Source: Mesostigma viride (lineage: Eukaryota > Streptophyta > Mesostigmatophyceae > Mesostigmatales > Mesostigmataceae). Taken from it: a DNA stretch of 64,000 nt. Below the pieces are notes generated by a model. It was not told the DNA's origin. It made no database searches and saw only the letters and a program-made list of their open reading frames with translations. This document shows positions 31,191 through 40,735 of the stretch, in pieces. Position 1 is the first letter of the stretch, and each line of letters starts with the position of its first letter. A program made the position numbers and the translations under genes. The DNA lies in the NCBI GenBank assembly GCA_009746045.1, contig RPFO01001284.1, positions 126,001 to 190,000 of the forward strand, written 5' to 3'.

Positions 31191-31226
31191 TAATTACCGT
31201 TGGCTGTCATGTTGGTTGAGGAGTAT

Positions 31227-32528
31227 CGTAGTGGTCCAAATCACTTTGCTTCTAACTACTTTGCGAATCGACCTCGCAAACTGCTGTTAATGGGCTTCAT
31301 TTTGGGTCGCAAAATTCAAAAGTTGCCGCGCCGCGCCCGCGCCGCGCCGGGCCTTTAGAGCCCAAGTTACATACGATACTTGGCCAGCGAACGCCTCGCG
31401 CCATGCACAATTTTCGCACCCTGTCATTTGAAAGGTTTCTTCAAACTTCACGCCGGCAAAGGCTTGTGCAGACTGCACGGTGTGACTCGTGAGGCACGAT
31501 GGCAGCTAGACTTTTTTTTTCCGGTGAAATGGGTGTTTTTTTAAAAAATTTCCATATACCATTTAAGTTAACCCAGGTATGCCACAAATAGCCAAACACC
31601 TAGTTGTGCCTAAATTGGGGTGCCCGCATTAATAAGGCGCGCCCCGCGACCGACCATGGTAGCCATTGATGATTGTACTGAAGATATATCGGCGTCCGGC
31701 AGTGTAAAGACCTCGTTCATTCCCATGAGTGCATGGAAGACTTCCAGTGGGCTGGGGGCATCATTGTTAGGGCCTGGGTCCCATACTTTGTGTTGTTCCG
31801 TCGCCATTGTGTTGTGATGGCAGCTAGCCGACTTTCAATACATTCTGGGCTACTGCCGGCCTGCAAGGCCGTAGGGTGTAAACTACAGTACAGGTCCAGT
31901 CATCCTTAGGGCTACTAATGCTACAAGACTCCGCCACACCGACTACTGTAACATGCATGACCGCGTGAGTTAATAAATCCCTATGTACGGTATTTAACGG
32001 CTGCCCCTCATCATGTGCGGCGTGGGACACAACAACAACAACAACAACGGTATTTAATGAAGTAATATACCGTTACATAGTGCTATCAGTGAACTAAGCT
32101 ATGCGTCAGCCTACCTATATGGTATTGCACTGGTTGTATTGCACCCACAGTGTTGCGCCCCGGCATGCAATGCACCATGCCGTGGAGAGAGCGCTCTGTG
32201 GCCTGCCCACCTGCGGCAGTGAGAGAAGCTAGGGCGCCCTCCCTCCTTCTCGCTGTGTATATAGGGTTGAAGGTTCCTTTACTCTGTATTGGCACCCACG
32301 TGACGCAGTCACGTGCTTATTAATTAATTAATTAATCAGTGAACTGAAAGAGACAACCAGCCGGCGCAGGCCAAGTAAGTGAGACACAGTAGCCACTGAC
32401 GTGACCCTAAACAAGTCGACCGGCTCGCAAACCTAAAACTTTGCCTTCATTTTGGGTCGCAAACTTTAAATTTCACCTTGTTTTGGGGTCGCAAAGTAGT
32501 TTGACGCAAAGTGATTTTGACCACTACG
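31227..32528. mobile_element. 1302-bp TIR element flanked by GTAT
   Basis: CGTAGTGGTC(C/A)AAATCACTT at the left is mirrored at the right; the arms agree for about 40 bp and weakly further (TTTGCGACCC, CATTTTGGGTCGC repeats inside). GTAT precedes at 31223-31226 and follows at 32529-32532. Inside is a partial copy of the transposon-end family (CATTCTGGGCTACTG near 31840), a CAA run (32030-32048), and CACGTGACGCAGTCACGTG at 32297-32315. No transposase is visible, so it is non-autonomous. Confidence 0.82.
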
Positions 32529-32601
32529 GTATATATACTGTCGTCAGTCCTAGTGTCTTCCCTGCCTGCGTTCATGAAAAACAACAAAAGACCTACGCGG
32601 G

Positions 32602-34065
32602 TATACTACACTGTGCCGACTGGATGGGTCTGCATGCGAGCTTGAACGATCAGGGGAAGGCTTGGCTTCACTCCGTGTCCCTTGAGGGGAGCGTGGGGTC
32701 CGCATTCCTGCGCGCCCTCCCCATGAGCCCTTTGTTCACGCTGGTTCCGGCCCTTTACGCCATCCCTCTCCGCCACCAGCTCTTTGCCCCGCAACCTCTC
32801 ATCACGGCGGGTGCGTCCTGTGGCAGCTGCGGGCTTGCTCTGGATACTACTGGGACGCACTACATCGCGTGCATGGGTGGCCAGCAGAACCAGAACTGGT
32901 TCCTCTATCTCCATACCGCTCTCCTTCAGTTAGCATTTTGGGCAACCAATATGCTAAGTGGATGCAGTTTGGAAAGACCTTTCCAACGCCGTGCTAACCG
33001 CCTGAAACAGACAAGGGACAAGAAAGATATCAAGTCCCGAAGTCCTAGCCATCCGTGGCCGACTAGGGTGCAGTCCTCTGACATAGTGGACAGGACACGT
33101 GGCAGGCCGTGCCTGCACAGGCTTAGCCTGATTATCACGTGACTGTGGTCCACATAGATCAGAGGAGCAGCAGCCTGTGACTGGTGGAATACTGGAGCTG
33201 GCACAGGTCTGCAAGGATACTAGGCCTTGCAGGCTTGTGACAGGTCCTGTACTTCCTAGGTTGCAGAGTCTAGGCAAATCCAGTTCGTCCTGGCTCTGCA
33301 CTGATGCCAGTGGACGTTGAGGATTTGCTTGCACGCCTGCACGTGCCTCGTCACGCCGATGGGAACGAGGAACAACGCAAAGGATATAGCTTGGTCATGA
33401 GGGATGACCAGCTATCTCGGAAAGCACGAGCCGTGGGTGCCACCTTGGTCGTGGAAGTGCCCATTGTGGTCGTGGCCTGGTGAACAGATTTAAGGTTGCT
33501 GCCTTGCAACATTGGCTAAGACGCGCTGTGAAAGACCAATAGCTCACATACGTTGGGAGCTCTTTCTAACTCCTTCGGGTGGTGTGTGCCATGGTTCGGT
33601 CGGTCTTTACCCACTCCACCATCAAGTGCGAGGACGCGGATCGGGGGCCGCCCTCTACTCACCCAACCACCGCCCCGACATTACCGTGCTTGACTACGAC
33701 GGGCAGGGTTGCCACCTGCTCATCGATGTCTCCGTGGCTCGGCCGCTCTCCTCGATCCGGTCGCCACATCCTCCGGGCGGCTGTGGATGCCGGCGCTGCT
33801 GCTGCTGTGGCTGAGCGCGACAAGTTTGCCTCCTACGGCAATGTGGGGCCCCACCGGGTCATCCCCTTTGTCCTTGAGGAGTTCGGGGCCATGGGCCCCA
33901 AGACAGCGGAGTTTTTCCACGAGTGCTGCCAGCGCCGTGAAGACCGCCTCGACCTCGAGGGTCAGACCGCCCCGTGGTCGGCCCGCACGTGGTCCTCGTA
34001 TATTGGCGGCAGCGCCTGTCACTCGCCCTCACTCGCACCGTGGCTGATGTGTTATTCCGCCGCAC
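32602..34065 (+). pseudogene. LINE C-terminal module: CCHC zinc knuckle and PD...D nuclease-like domain
   Basis: The plus-strand frame 32602-32928 reads NDQGKAWLHSVSLEG, LRALPMSPLFTL, then CGSCGLALDTTGTHYIAC, a C-x2-C-x8-H-x3-C knuckle. After the 32929-33480 insertion, coding resumes with HRPDITVLDYDGQGCHLLID (about 33672-33731), then GPHRVIPFVLEEFGAMGP. This order is seen at the C-terminus of LINE polyproteins in algae and plants; the RPD...D core looks like a PD-(D/E)xK nuclease fold, which is inference. The RT that should precede it is absent, so it is a fragment. Confidence 0.7.
32929..33480 (+). repeat. About 560-bp dispersed repeat, copy 2
   Basis: It is the inverted partner of 28196-28752. 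It interrupts the LINE C-terminal frame between the CCHC knuckle and the RPD...D segment. Confidence 0.78.
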
Positions 34066-34300
34066 CCGGGCCGACTTTGTCGCGACCCATGCGGTCTAGA
34101 TCCCTTCCAGGCCTGCATGGTGGGCCCGCAGCGCTGTTGCTGCGTGTAGTTTTGTGATGTATAGTTAGTTGTACCTTGTGCAGCTGGCGTGCTTTTGGAT
34201 GTCCGTGTCAGATTACTATCAATTTCTTCAGGGTTATTCTCCCAGTTATCGGGTTTTTCCTTGTGTTGCATGCCTATCTCACCTCCGTAATCTATCATTC

Positions 34301-34843
34301 TCAATGAATATATACTGAACGCTCCCAGTGCCAACTGGCAGCGTGGCGTTGGCGTCGAGCAGCATAACCAGGAAGTGCCGACTCAGCTGGGATGTTGGCC
34401 TCCTCCTCCTTGAGGGCGCTTAAGAAGGCCTCACGTACTTCCGCCGGAGCTCGACCCGCATGTGGTGCATAGCCCACGATAACGGTTAGCGTGTGGTGTG
34501 AATGGCCCGCAGTGGCCGAAAAAGTGGCCACTAGCACACGCGGGGAGCGCAGCATGATGGACTGGATCGAGGTGCGCTGATGCTGCCGGTGAGCACAAGA
34601 GGCCCACACCACCTTGACCCGGCGCGTCGCCTCCACCATAATGGAACCGCCAGCCCGCACGAAGGTCGTCGACCAGAAGACCGTTGACCCCTTGCTGAGG
34701 GTCGACGGCGCGTCGGTGCTCCTGCATGGACCCTGAGGACAGCGATCTTGTTGTCGGCGCACAAGGCGATCAGATCGTCGACGCGGTGTCGTGCTGGGGT
34801 GCCGCCGCTCGTAGAAGGATCTGCATGCAGGGAGGGTGCGCAC
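34301..34843 (-). pseudogene. LINE endonuclease, N-terminal part of a second copy
   Basis: On the minus strand, RHRVDDLIALCADNKIAVL (about 34740-34800), then a frame change, then QEHRRAVDPQQGVNGL with the catalytic Glu region, later HTLTVIVGYAPHAGRAPAEV (YAPH motif) and MLLDANATLPVG (D-x-N motif, about 34325-34360). These are APE-type LINE endonuclease landmarks. Two frame changes are needed. The sequence is cut off at about 34320, so the RT is missing. Confidence 0.75.
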
Positions 34844-34879
34844 ATTAAAGCTTGCAATACCAAGAATGGGCCGTAGCTT

Positions 34880-34985
34880 GCCCTATTAGCGGGGGGGTGG
34901 GGGTGGAGGTGGGGTGGAGAAGGGTAGTGCTGGAGGTGGGGGTGGGGTTGGAGGGGGTGGGGGGTGGGAGGCCGGCGATTGGGGT
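34880..34985. repeat. GGGGGTGG-rich purine/pyrimidine tract
   Basis: G-rich repeats (GGGGTGGGGGTGGAGGTGGG and similar) lie between the LINE ORF1 and endonuclease pieces. They encode a His/Pro run on the minus strand and are G-quadruplex prone. Confidence 0.8.
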
Positions 34986-35352
34986 TGATGCTTGTCAACG
35001 CATGGAGACTTTCTTTCAGGGCGGATATGCGTCGTCTCCGTCCTGTCTGGGGTCGCCGGCGTGTTGACTGAGCCTCATCCCGCTCAAGGCGGGCCAGGAG
35101 GCGCGTGAGGCTGGTAAACTGGCGGGAAGGTTGACCGTGGCGTGCCTGGCGACCTTGCATCCTGGTCATGCTCACACGGTGCGACATCAGGTTGGAAAGG
35201 CGCTTGTTTATTAACAAAGGCTGTGCCCAAAGCCTACTGTACCGCGAGGCCGCGAGGGTGTGCCCTTACCGGGCGCCCTCCATACCGGGGACGTGCGCGT
35301 TGACGACGATGATGCAGCTGGGGCGTGCTTGGGGTGTGGCTTGTGCCGCTTG

Positions 35353-35914
35353 TTAGGAGCCTGCATGCACAGCCGTGCGCTTCCCGTCGATGAAGAGAAC
35401 GGGGGTGTCGTTGACAAGGCGTACGTAGGTGCGAATGCCATCGCGCCAGGCCTGGACCGCTGCGTCGCTGCCCAGCAAACCGTTCTTGATGACGAGCTGG
35501 GCGGGGGAGAGTAGGTCGTCGAGGCTGGGCGCGTTTCTCCCGCCCAGGAGCTTGCGGGCCTGCAGGACTTTCACCTAGCTTGCTGGCCACGTTCGTGAAG
35601 GTATAAACCCGGATGAGGCCAGGTTGGCCTGCCATCCAGGCTGCCGACTCAATGCGGATGCGTTCGTTGCCCAAATGCAGCCGGCCCACTATGAGGCTCT
35701 GGTACAGGCGTTGACGTGCAAGCATGAGGTCCGTTTCCGGGTGCTGTGCGACCTCGAAATAACGGACCACAATACTGCGTGAGCGCTGGTCCTCCTCGAC
35801 AGCGGTCTTGTGGGCCGCTGCCCCCCTCCGTGCAGCGTCCGCCATCATGTTGGCAATGTCCGCCTGCTTGACCATGTTAGCATAGCTGGTAGGTGCTGGG
35901 GCGGCTTGCTGCAT
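35353..35914 (-). pseudogene. LINE ORF1 protein (RRM-like and C-terminal domain)
   Basis: The minus-strand start ATG at 35914 opens APTSYANMVKQADIANMMAD, then RSRSIVVRYFEVAQHPETDL, an L1-ORF1 RRM-like segment, up to about 35580, where the frame changes. The second frame (35574-35353) reads FKV-like KVLQARKLLGG, LSPAQLVIKNGLLG and DTPVLFIDGK, which fits the ORF1 C-terminal domain that binds RNA. It precedes the endonuclease at 34301-34843 in the right order. Confidence 0.68.
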
Positions 35915-35976
35915 GGGGCGAGGTGGCCAGGGCGGCCTTCACCTCATGCAGATGCTGGTGCGTAGCTCGCCAGTTC

Positions 35977-36418
35977 ACCATCCATTCCATCCCATCATCC
36001 ATCCCATCATCCATCCCAGGGCATGTTCCCCTCCCACTGAGGACTTATGCTCACGTGACGCCGTCACGTGTCTATTAATTAATTTATTAATAAATCTAAG
36101 ACTTAGTTACAGGGTTGTGGGCACCGCGGCCCGAATCGCTATGAATGCCATACGCGGTCACACGCGGAGCCCCCACTGGCTTGGGGGTGGTCTCCTTCAT
36201 TACTACCTGCCACCTATCCTTGCGAACCATCTGCCTCCAGATAACAGACATGCCAGGGGGCTGCCCTGGCGTGAGCCCATTGCGACGTGGGTTACACATA
36301 TCCATGCCTAGTCTATTCCGGAAGGCATCCCAATTAATTAATTAATTAATAGACAAGTGACTGCGTCACGTGAGCATAAGTCCTCAGTGGGAGGGGAACA
36401 TGGGATGGAATGGATGGT
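35977..36418. mobile_element. 442-bp foldback element carrying a LINE 3' tail
   Basis: ACCATCCATTCC...TGTTCCCCTCCCACTGAGG...CACGTGACGCCGTCACGTG...ATTAATTAAT (35977-36092) is mirrored at 36323-36418, apart from extra CATCCCAT repeats on the left. Between the arms, 36105-36322 is a LINE 3' end homologous to 40183-40395 in the same minus orientation (GLTPGQPPG, then APRVTAYGIHSDSGRGA). No target duplication is evident. It lies next to the 5' end of the LINE ORF1 piece. Confidence 0.78.
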
Positions 36419-36445
36419 ATAATTAATTACTTAATTAAAATCATA

Positions 36446-36900
36446 GCTCCGTTGGGAGCATATGTAACACATAGCCCTGAGAAAGGGGCATCTATGGGTT
36501 TGTAATACACTCAGGGCTACAACCTGCAGGTGGAGGATGTACAACTTTCCTGCTCTGGGTGCACGAGGTGCACCTGCACCGCCATGATGGTTCATGCCTC
36601 CTTAACAAGCACCGGCACCCAGGGCGGCTTGAGGAGAGGGCCTAGAAGGCCTGCATGACATATGGGGTGGAAGGTATGTGGCTAGGCTATAGCTGGTGTA
36701 CACATGGCATCTCAGCAGAGAGTAACTCCCTGCATAGGCATAGCATGGCTAAATTCTTAATGCATCATCCATGGGAGGTCCCATTGTAGGCAGGGCGTGG
36801 CTAAATACTGAAAGCATCATCCATGGGGGCCATTATGGGCGCACATGCGCGTGGGCCACGTGCAAATTATAGGCTAAGCCTGTCTAATAATCTACACTAC
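36446..36900. repeat. Copy of the transposon-end family, third site
   Basis: ATAGCTCCGTTGGGAGCATATGT...CCCTGAGAAAGGGGCAT...ACTCAGGGCTAC matches the left end of the 13586-20517 transposon. The next 300 bases match the reverse complement of 20620-20790. Here the point that carries the giant CAA tract in the other copy has only a few bases (TATGTAACACATAG, 36464-36477). Confidence 0.75.
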
Positions 36901-36912
36901 TGGTATGATTCC

Positions 36913-37139
36913 CTAGTCTGAGGTGGCAGGAGGGGCCTGCCAGGGCTTGTGGTCAACGTGGATGACCGCCCCCCTCCAGTACACCGGCTTCCCCCCTGCG
37001 CGCTGCCGGAGCTGAAGGTAGGTCGGCCATAGCTCGCGTCGCCGCTGTTGCTGGGCCAGGGTCAAGTCGTCGTCCAGCGTGAAGCGAGTCTCCGAGAGCT
37101 TCTTGCGGCATTTAAGGAACGCCAGCTTGTCCGCCATGT
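36913..37139 (-). pseudogene. LINE ORF1 C-terminal domain, separated from its N-terminal part
   Basis: ADKLAFLKCRKKLSETRF, LTLAQQQRRRELWPTYLQLR and GKPVYWRGAVIHVD match the C-terminal domain of L1-type ORF1 proteins (pattern ...L-x-P-x-Q...RR...W-R-G...). It continues the ORF1 frame at 38486-39420, from which it is separated by the 1346-bp element at 37140-38485. Confidence 0.72.
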
Positions 37140-38485
37140 CCCATAGTCCGTATTGCCATTTTTTGCAAACAAATACCCCTGAAAATGAAAAAAATCATAA
37201 CTCCCTGACCGCTACTCCAAATACCCTCAACCAAGGTGCTAGGAATATGTACACTTCAAGGGCTTTTAGAATATGCAATAATATCTCGAGTTCCGTAATT
37301 GGGTTGCATGATATTCTCAGTCAAAGTTGTACAAAAGACGAACATTTTCATGCATCACACCATGGAACCCCCCCCTTTTTTTCAGGGGAGGGTTGTAAAC
37401 ACCAATGTCAAGGTTGGATAATTTTATTAGGTAGTTCAGGCATCCCCATACCAGGGGGGGCCACTCAGAATTGAGTTTTGCACATGACACCACGCTCATA
37501 TACGTGTGTGGGTTACGCGCGCGTAGACAGCCATCTATGACATGCAACACAGTAATGCATTATAACAAGCTACAAAAGACTGGCAAAAGTGCTGGAATGC
37601 AAACGGGTTGCCTACCTGAACTAACGGGGTGGTATACTCTAAGGAAATGCCATAAACTGAGCACTCACAGGGATGATACCACTCTTTACAGCAGGCATGG
37701 AAGCTTGCTAAATGCTGCACCAATAAACTCGTCAACTATAATGCATGGCAGGCGTATTCCGCGGCAAACAACATGCAAACACGTTGCTGTACCTGGCTTG
37801 AGTCACGACCTTTCCGGGCTCTGCTGGCCGGGACCCTCATATCTCACACGGGCTAATGCTTTCCAGGCATAGGCCGCCATAGCCGCATAATGAATGCATC
37901 CGCCATGGTTACCAGGTTGATGTTCTGAGCAAAGATGACCTATAAACGCATCCGAATTCACAGGGACGCTGCTGCGGATGTCCCGTATCAAAACTGGGTG
38001 CTCGGGCTGGCGCAGACTGCCGGGCCATAAGAAGAAAATCAAAATATGACATGCCATTACTCATATGGTACTGACGACCAAGAAAGCAGTATTTTTCTAC
38101 CTTTATTTTACCAATGCTATACATCTGGCCACCCCTGACCTACGAAAAATCACGCATCATCATTCTGAGCAACATTCTGAACCGTTACAAGCCGCGAGAC
38201 GCAAAATTTCCTTGATAACGGCACGCTAGCAGCCATATCTAGTTACGCGCGCGCGCGAGTGAAAATTTCCCGCCAAAGTCACGTGATACTTTCTCAATAC
38301 ACGTTGTAATTACCAGGCTATGGCGAATATAACACCCAAACCTATGCATCACCTTCGTCCCTAAGTGTCCCCGGACCCACCGGACACGTGGCATCCGCCA
38401 GAAGTGGCGCGGCGCCACTGGCGCGGCGCCGTTTTTGGCGGGGAGTCAAATGGTATGTTATAACATACCATTTACGGACTATGGG
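37140..38485. mobile_element. piggyBac-like non-autonomous element, copy 1 (1346 bp)
   Basis: The ends are CCCATAGTCCG (37140-37150) and CGGACTATGGG (38475-38485). Most of the interior, including AATGAAAAAAATCATAACTC, GTTACGCGCGCG, AAATTTCC.CGCCAAAGTCACGTG and CTATGGCGAATAT, is shared with copy 2 at 57154-58496. Near its right end is a perfect 22-bp palindrome, ATGGTATGTTATAACATACC plus AT (38450-38471 region). The flanks are ATGT and AAGG, not TTAA. No transposase frame is visible. It splits a LINE ORF1 gene. Confidence 0.85.
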
Positions 38486-39450
38486 AAGGTGAGGAGCACA
38501 GGCGCCGGGCCAGCCTTACCCCGCGCGCGGGGAAGGCGGACAGCCGACATGTCCAGCTCACCAGTGAGTTGCATGGGGGCAAGAATGGCGCGCTTAAATG
38601 CCTCAAGGAGGCTCGTGGAGGTCTCACCTGCCGGCTGGTCGAGGTGCATGACGATGACATTGTGGCTGCGCTTGTCGAGCTCGGCCGCCTCGCGAAGGTC
38701 GAGGGCTTGTTGCTTGAGTTGTGCCGCGATGGTGGAGGTGGTGGAGGTGGTATGATGCTTAACTGAGCAAGTCCGCCCAGGTGGAGGGAGCATCACCGGC
38801 CGGGCCAGCAGGTGCCGGCTGGGCTGCGATGTCCTTCACCGCCTGGGCGGTGAGGCCGGCGGTGTCATGCAAGCACTCAAGGGCGGTGGCGGTGGCTTGA
38901 AGGCGTTGGTCGAGGTCGAGGAGCTGGGCTGTGATGTCGGCAGTGGAGGCGGAAATGGCAGTGGAGGTGGAGGCGGCGGCGGTGGAAATATGAGGAAGTT
39001 CAGTAGCCAGCGTGCCACCCATTGCTGCTACGTCGGCAGCAAGGGGGGTCACGTGCTGCTGAAAGGCTTCCGCGAGGATGGAACGAAGTGTGGGGGCGGA
39101 GATGGATGGAGCCCAGATCTTGCCGTCGAAGAGCTGGAGAAGGGAGTTGAGGATGGCGTGCTGGAGTTCGGGGCGGGTGCACCCGGGCAGCGGGATGGGG
39201 AGCCAGCGGCGGCCGTCCGGGAGGAGGAGGCGATTGTTGTCGTGGAGATGGAGGCACAGGTCGTAAAGCGAAGCGTAGTCCCCGAAGAAGATGCAGCGCA
39301 TAGCATCAGTCGGAGACGGGTTGGCCCAGTCGTAATCATCGACCTTGAAAGGCCGGGGCCGAAAGCTCGGTTCTGAGGGGCGTGAAGACCCTCCTGTTTT
39401 GTCGGCTGAGCGGGTGCGCTTGGGGTCTGGCGATGGTATAAGCTGGGGAT
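38486..39450 (-). pseudogene. LINE ORF1 protein, N-terminal and RRM part of a third copy
   Basis: The minus-strand frame from about 39450 reads PRPFKVDDYDWANPSP, MRCIFFGDYASLYDLCLHLH, a helical Ala/Thr-rich stretch likely to be a coiled coil (DITAQLLDLDQRLQATATAL), and stops at 38759. A one-base shift leads to AAQLKQQALDLREAAELDKR and RSHNVIVMHLDQPAGETSTS, the RRM-like part, ending at LPRARGKAGPAPVLLTF where the inserted element begins. The C-terminal domain lies at 36913-37139. Confidence 0.75.
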
Positions 39451-39459
39451 TGGGGATGG

Positions 39460-40180
39460 TATAAGCTATCTAGGTCCTAGCTACAGGGATGTGGTGTTGC
39501 GGGCCCGACCCTTGGAACGGGCGCAACAATGGAATAAATTATGTATTTTGGCTTGTTGTCATAGTCCGTAGGACTTTGGGACTCATTTCGGGACTTAAAT
39601 TGGGAATTGTCCCTTGGTCAGGACTTTTGTATGGAATTATGATAGTTTGTGTGATTCGGACCAGTTATTTTGGGCCTAGGTTGAGGTATGCGATCTTCTA
39701 GGGGCCGGTGCAGTCGCGCCGCGCTGCGTACTTTATAGCTGGTTGAGATATTGTACTCACGCGTGGATTCTGTTGCCTGGCGAGGGTCGATGTCGACCCG
39801 AGGATCTTGTGGGGACTGCATGCTTCGGAATTCTCTGGAAGGTCGGCGCCATGTCGGCGCCACTTGCCAGCTTAGTGGCAGACCTAGGTGAAATTGGTCC
39901 GAGGACGAGAGTCTCGTCCTCTTGGTTCGGAATGAAATGAGTGTGTTATCACCTGTCTGAACCTGGGGCATAATTCCAACTGCATTTGGTAGCTCTATCC
40001 TAAATGTAGGTTGTGTAGATTAATGCAATATTAATCATCGTGAGCCGTAACAGGCCTAGCTAAAGCCACACCTGTTCCGTTAATCCCACTCCCAGAGAGC
40101 ATGGTCGTGGTTAGCCAAGAAACCGGGAATAACTTACCCTAACATAGGATCTTTCGCACGACCCGGATGGGTTCGTTACA
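39460..40180. other. Uncharacterised 700 bp between two LINE pieces
   Basis: The left edge, CTACAGGGATGTGG...GCGGGCCCGA (39481-39510), resembles the LINE 3' terminus at 36107-36135, so a tiny LINE tail may begin here. The rest has no frame with a domain. Short hairpins occur: GTCGGCGCCATGTCGGCGCC near 39843-39862 and GGACGAGAGTCTCGTCC near 39902-39918. Confidence 0.4.
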
Positions 40181-40182
40181 TA

Positions 40183-40735
40183 TGGGCACCGCGGCCCGAA
40201 TCGCTATGAATGCCATACTTGGTCACACGCGGAGCCCCCACAGGCTTGGGGGTGGTCTCCTTCATCACTACTTGCCATCTATCCTTGCGCACCATCTGCC
40301 TCTATATTACAGACAAACCAGGAGGCTGCCCGGGGGTGAGCCCATCACGTCTAGTGTAGCACATGTCCATGCCGAGTCTATCACGAAAAGTCCACGGGTG
40401 GCTGCGCCAGGTGAGGACATATCGCCCAGGCTGGGCGGGCTTGGTGCCAGCTAGTCTATCTGAGGTATCTACCTGATCTGTGCGGGCCAGGTGCCCGGCT
40501 AGGCCCAGGCGCCTGTGCCTAATAATGTGGGAAACATAGGGCAAATCAGCGTACAAATCCTCATTACTAATGTGCAAACCAAAGGGGATGTTAAGGGCCT
40601 TGCGCAGCATCTTGGTGACGTTGCCGTCGAGTCGTTGCTCCAGCTCCTGCGTCAGTGTCCACGTCTCGGCGCCGTAGGTCAGGATCGTCAGAATGACGAC
40701 CTTGAAGAGGTCACGCTTGACGATCCGGGGTAGGG
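40183..40735 (-). pseudogene. LINE reverse transcriptase, 3' end of a fourth copy
   Basis: On the minus strand, LFKVVILTILTYGAETWTLT (about 40650-40710), then MLRKALNIPFGLHISNEDLY, RRLGLAGHLARTDQVDTSDR and GLTPGQPPGLSVI. This is the region after the RT palm, as in the copy at 28813. It is 5'-truncated at about 40735, a usual LINE outcome. The 3' end passes GCCCATATGTAAC at about 40180. Confidence 0.8.

Noticed and set aside
37803-38057. Frame shared by both TTAA elements (RSSVPVNSDAFIGHLC...) that might be a transposase or THAP fragment
   Set aside because: It is short, its edges are not conserved between copies, and the His/Cys pattern of THAP is incomplete.
39490-40180. Solo LTR with TG...CA ends (TGTGGTG...GTTACA)
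   Set aside because: The flanks AGGGA and TATGG do not match, and both edges resemble LINE 3' tails, so the TG/CA ends are probably accidental.
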